From Sphingobacterium multivorum (GTDB taxonomy: Bacteria > Bacteroidota > Bacteroidia > Sphingobacteriales > Sphingobacteriaceae), in assembly GCF_039511225.1 (NCBI RefSeq), contig NZ_CP154261.1, positions 3,782,001 to 3,846,000 on the forward strand: a stretch of 64,000 nt of DNA, read 5' to 3'. The notes below the pieces were generated by a model. That model had not been told where the DNA came from and made no database searches. It saw only the letters and a program-made list of their open reading frames with translations. Numbering within the stretch: position 1 is the stretch's first letter; every line of letters starts with the position of its first letter. Shown here one piece after another: positions 61,004-64,000 of the stretch. A program made the position numbers and the translations under genes.

Positions 61004-61654
61004 TTATTGAAAATTGTCTCCCCAAGTAGCTGGGTTCAATCGCCACTTTTTCAAGATCTCAATATCCTCCTCCAATACATAACTATTTTCAGCAGCGACC
61101 TGAATCAAAGCATCGTAATTACATAAACTGAAATAAGGACATTTTGCATCGGCAAAATTATCAGTAGCTTGTTGCAACCCATAAGTAAAAATAGACACCA
61201 ATCCAACCACATTGCAGCCGGCCTCACGTAATGCCTTTACAGCGACTAAGCTACTCTTACCTGTCGAAATCAGATCTTCAACGACAACAACACGTTGACC
61301 GCTAACCACTTCACCTTCGATCAAATTCTGACGACCATGGTCCTTTGCAGAGCTTCTAACATAAGAAAATGGTAGTCCTAGATCCTGTGCTACCAAAACG
61401 CCTTGTGGAATACCTGCCGTAGCAACTCCGGAAATCATATCCACTGATCCAAACTCTTCTTGAATAAGCTTAGAAAGCTTTTGACGAATGTATGTACGAA
61501 TCGCAGGATGAGATAAAGTGATACGGTTATCACAGTAAATTGGAGACTTCCAACCCGACGCCCATGTAAAAGGACTTTTAGGTTGCAATTTTATTGCTTT
61601 AATTTGCAATAAGGATTCAGCAACTTTTTGTTCAACCTCATTTAAATTATTCAT
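61004..61654 (-). CDS. pyrE: Orotate phosphoribosyltransferase
   Basis: Converts orotate to OMP in pyrimidine synthesis. 216 residues; FTWASGWKSPIYCDNR, VATAGIPQGVLVAQDLGLPFSYVRSSAKDHGRQNLIEGEV, and the PRPP motif VVVVEDLISTGKSSLVAVKAL. Its ATG overlaps the NUDIX ATG antiparallel (CATG at 61652-61655), and its -7 box lies four bases upstream, inside NUDIX codons. Confidence 0.95.
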   Translation of the reverse strand: MNNLNEVEQKVAESLLQIKAIKLQPKSPFTWASGWKSPIYCDNRITLSHPAIRTYIRQKLSKLIQEEFGSVDMISGVATAGIPQGVLVAQDLGLPFSYVRSSAKDHGRQNLIEGEVVSGQRVVVVEDLISTGKSSLVAVKALREAGCNVVGLVSIFTYGLQQATDNFADAKCPYFSLCNYDALIQVAAENSYVLEEDIEILKKWRLNPATWGDNFQ

Positions 61655-62264
61655 GGCGCAAATTTATAAAATTTATATGAACGAAACCGTGCTAATTTTA
61701 GCAGATTTTGTTCCATCGAAAATCAAAAACCCACAAACAATTAGTTTTCAGGAGATTGACCTCCAAAAACTTTTCAAACAATCTGAAATTGATAAAGTTC
61801 CAAAAACATATCTCTACATCAACAAGGATTTTGAAACCGTATTTCAAAACTTAAAAAATAAAATTAAGCTCATTAAAGCTGCAGGTGGGCTGGTGAAAAA
61901 CGGTGATGGAGACTATCTTTTTATCTACCGATTAGGAAAATGGGATCTTCCGAAAGGTAAAGTGGAAGAAAATGAAAAAATGCGGGAAGCAGCTGTACGC
62001 GAAGTTGAAGAGGAATGTGGCATCAAAATCAACTACTTAGGAAAAAAAATTACCACATCATACCATACCTATTTTTTGCGAAATGGAGAATTCGTCCTAA
62101 AAGCAACAAACTGGTATGAAATGGGAGTTAACAAAGTCCCTAAATTGATTCCCCAAACTGCAGAAGATATTACAAAAGCAGAATGGCGTCATGTGGACCA
62201 ATTTGAAGACATACGGAACAATACTTACCCTATTATCGAAAGTATCCTAAAAAAAGCAAAGTAA
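61653..62264 (+). CDS. NUDIX hydrolase
   Basis: 203 residues with the Nudix box GKVEENEKMREAAVREVEEECGI preceded by KWDLPK. N-terminal AQIYKIYMNETVLILADF resembles Bacteroidetes NUDIX proteins that begin with a YKIxxN-type strand, which supports the 61653 start; an ATG at 61677 is the alternative. Substrate unknown (nucleoside or polyphosphate). Its head overlaps pyrE. Confidence 0.9.
   Translation: MAQIYKIYMNETVLILADFVPSKIKNPQTISFQEIDLQKLFKQSEIDKVPKTYLYINKDFETVFQNLKNKIKLIKAAGGLVKNGDGDYLFIYRLGKWDLPKGKVEENEKMREAAVREVEEECGIKINYLGKKITTSYHTYFLRNGEFVLKATNWYEMGVNKVPKLIPQTAEDITKAEWRHVDQFEDIRNNTYPIIESILKKAK
61659..61666 (-). promoter_or_regulatory. -7 box TAAATTTG of pyrE
   Basis: TAnnTTTG match on the minus strand, four bases before the pyrE ATG and within the NUDIX reading frame. 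Confidence 0.55.
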
Positions 62265-62322
62265 GTTGAATTTTTTAGGTTCATCTGACACGAATAAAAA
62301 AGATCATGCTTATTTTTATGAT

Positions 62323-63039
62323 ATGGAAAATATAATAGGAAAAAGAGCCTTAATTACAGGTGGCGCGCGGGGGTTAGGAAAAGCGATTGCATATGCATTA
62401 GCGAAAGAAGGTGTTCATATCGCGATTACCGGAAGAAATGAAGCTGCTTTAAAGGATACGGCCGCGGAACTTGCCAAACTGGGCACTGAGGTCACTTATG
62501 CCGTCTTTGACGTATCAAATTATATTATTGTACAACAGGAGGTTGAGCAATTGAAAAACACTTTCGGCAGCTTTGATATATTAATTAACAATGCGGGAGT
62601 GGCATCATTTTCCTCTGTGCTCGACATGGATGTTGCCGATTGGACATCGATTATTCAAACGAATCTCTTGGGTACATATTTTGTTACAAAAGCTGTCCTT
62701 CCGCAACTGATTGAAAAAAATCAAGGCGATATCATTATGGTATCTTCGACAGCCGGATTAAATGGCGCTGCCACCACTTCCGCTTATAGTGCATCAAAGT
62801 TTGGCGTCATTGGCTTCGCCGACTCTTTAATGCGGGAAGTACGGAAAAACAATATTCGGGTATGTACACTTATGCCTAGTACCATTGCTTCCGATATGTC
62901 CAAAGATCTTGGGCTTACCGATGGTGATCCAGAAAAAGTTCTGCAGCCTGAAGATTTCGCGGAGCTGATCATTGCTAATTTAAAACTACCAAGAAGAGCA
63001 ATGCTAAAATCAGCATCTTTATGGTCCACAAATCCCTAA
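62323..63039 (+). CDS. SDR family 3-ketoacyl-(ACP/CoA) reductase-like oxidoreductase
   Basis: 238 residues: GKRALITGGARGLGKAIAYALAKEG (cofactor site), NNAGVASFSSVLDMDV, IMVSSTAGLNGAATTSAYSASKFGVIGFADSLMREVRKNNIRV with the Ser/Tyr/Lys triad. Substrate not clear. ATG 62323 fits the family start; a TTG at 62266 would add 19 poor residues. It follows the NUDIX gene by 58 bases. Confidence 0.9.
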   Translation: MENIIGKRALITGGARGLGKAIAYALAKEGVHIAITGRNEAALKDTAAELAKLGTEVTYAVFDVSNYIIVQQEVEQLKNTFGSFDILINNAGVASFSSVLDMDVADWTSIIQTNLLGTYFVTKAVLPQLIEKNQGDIIMVSSTAGLNGAATTSAYSASKFGVIGFADSLMREVRKNNIRVCTLMPSTIASDMSKDLGLTDGDPEKVLQPEDFAELIIANLKLPRRAMLKSASLWSTNP

Positions 63040-63115
63040 TAATCGAACAGCTATTCGTCACGGTCAAATACAGACCTTTTAATGGCTTTCTTTTATAACA
63101 CAAAGAAATGATCAA

Positions 63116-63140
63116 GGTAGGAGCTCTCGTTGCTCCTACC
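63116..63140 (+). terminator. Hairpin between the SDR and OYE-family genes
   Basis: GGTAGGAGC (63116-63124) with GCTCCTACC (63132-63140), seven-base loop. The T-run after it is weak, so terminator is likely but not certain. The next ATG is 19 bases on. Confidence 0.6.
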
Positions 63141-63158
63141 TGTTATAAACAAGCAATT

Positions 63159-64000
63159 ATGAGTCAATTATTTTCATCAGTAAACATCGGAAATTTACAA
63201 TTGAAAAATCGTTTGGTTGTATCCCCAATGTGTCAATACTCGGCAAAAGATGGTTTTGCAAATAACTGGCACTTGGTTCATTTAGGCCAATTTGCAATCG
63301 GCGGAGCTGCAGCAGTAATACAAGAAGCAACTGCAGTTACCCCCCAAGGTCGAATCAGTGATGGAGACCTTGGTTTATGGGACGACCGACACATCGAAAA
63401 ATTAAGGGAAATAACAGAGTTTATTAAAGCAAATAATTCCATACCAGGCATACAGCTTGCCCATGCAGGTCGCAAAGCTAGCAGTAACAAACCTTGGCTT
63501 GGCAGAAATCAATTTTCACCAACGGATCCACAGGGTTGGCAAACAGTTGCCCCATCTCCAATCGCTTTCCATACTGGAGATTATGAACCTCAAGAACTTG
63601 ATGTTTCAGCCATTCAAAATCTGATTGAACAATTCGGAACAGCAACGAAAAGAGCAATACAAGCCGGCTACGAAATTATTGAACTCCATGCAGCACATGG
63701 ATATCTGATTCATCAATTTCTCTCACCACTGAGCAACTTGCGGACAGACTCTTTCGGTGGAATCTTTGAAAATAGAATACGTTTTCTTATTGAAATTGTG
63801 AAAAGAGTAAAGCAAGAAATAACAACCCAAAGTTTATGGGTACGCATTTCAGCAACAGATTGGGCCGAAGCAGGATGGGACTTAAAGCAATCCATAACCT
63901 TATCACAACAGCTATATGCATTGGGGGTAGACCTGATTGATGTTTCAAGCGGGGGCTTGGTCTCCTATCAAAAAATTGATATCGGACCGGCCTACCAACT
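63159..64000 (+). CDS. NADH:flavin oxidoreductase, OYE/YqjM type (truncated by window end)
   Basis: 280 residues seen from ATG 63159 to the window edge. Starts SQLFSSVNIGNLQLKNRLVVSPMCQYSAKDGF and has the GIQLAHAGRKAS, APSPIAFH, GYEIIELHAAHGYLIHQFLSPLSNLRTDSFGG and DLIDVSSGG blocks of old yellow enzymes of the YqjM class. FMN-dependent ene-reductase; physiological substrate unknown. Confidence 0.95.
   Translation, partial: MSQLFSSVNIGNLQLKNRLVVSPMCQYSAKDGFANNWHLVHLGQFAIGGAAAVIQEATAVTPQGRISDGDLGLWDDRHIEKLREITEFIKANNSIPGIQLAHAGRKASSNKPWLGRNQFSPTDPQGWQTVAPSPIAFHTGDYEPQELDVSAIQNLIEQFGTATKRAIQAGYEIIELHAAHGYLIHQFLSPLSNLRTDSFGGIFENRIRFLIEIVKRVKQEITTQSLWVRISATDWAEAGWDLKQSITLSQQLYALGVDLIDVSSGGLVSYQKIDIGPAYQ

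Overview
The window reads as chromosome of a Bacteroidetes bacterium of the Sphingobacteriaceae, most likely a Sphingobacterium or close relative. The evidence is promoters of the Bacteroidetes type (TTG, about 20 bases, TAnnTTTG), A-rich ribosome binding regions, and families typical of the phylum: YARHG lipoprotein, DUF3857/transglutaminase, DUF4199, DUF2851, head-GIN adhesin and SPFH with an Arc-type partner. No phage, transposon, integrase, CRISPR array or rRNA was seen. It is mostly conserved core genome with several regulatory elements.

Layout. 0-9.4 kb: a truncated gene, a PQQ sugar dehydrogenase lipoprotein, two very small ORFs, rlmH, dnaB, ubiE, then SDR-yqeY-GNAT-DUF423 and a CLC antiporter preceded by a fluoride riboswitch. 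9.4-19.5 kb: mgtE, pepE, an Arc-like/SPFH pair, a DNA glycosylase, purM, rimB-rimK, a large transglutaminase-type membrane protein and a DUF3060 protein. 19.7-22.9 kb: the translation operon thrS-infC-rpmI-rplT. 23.3-27.4 kb: a G-rich hairpin, queE, a GLPGLI-like protein, a Gfo/Idh/MocA oxidoreductase and a PAP2 phosphatase. 27.7-30.2 kb: hisGD behind a histidine-rich leader peptide. 30.2-34.3 kb: an ABC permease/DUF2306/YARHG operon and queA. 34.3-42 kb: ispD, a mini membrane protein, a long minus-strand run (dihydroorotase-like pseudoenzyme, acidic protein, DUF4199, two glycosyltransferases, small protein, MBL hydrolase) and ubiX. 42-47.6 kb: ankyrin protein, DUF2851, divergent ribD/prmC, tRNA-Lys and an orphan LacI regulator. 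47.7-50.7 kb: an ABC/GntR/head-GIN operon with a palindromic operator. 51.3-59.6 kb: a leucine/ketone-body catabolic cluster and a PaaE-like reductase. 59.8-64 kb: Tat-type superoxide dismutase, SRPBCC protein, pyrE head-to-head with a NUDIX gene, an SDR and a truncated OYE-family reductase.

Themes. Fluoride, histidine and probably preQ1/SAM-related genes have structured or translated leaders. Several -7 boxes lie only 4-5 bases before the start codon, implying leaderless mRNAs. The leucine-degradation cluster holds methylcrotonyl-CoA carboxylase beta, acyl-CoA dehydrogenase, hydratase, HMG-CoA lyase and acetoacetyl-CoA synthetase, which together would take isovaleryl-CoA to acetyl-CoA, but the biotin-carrying alpha subunit is not in the window. 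All functions are read from sequence motifs; no similarity search was run.
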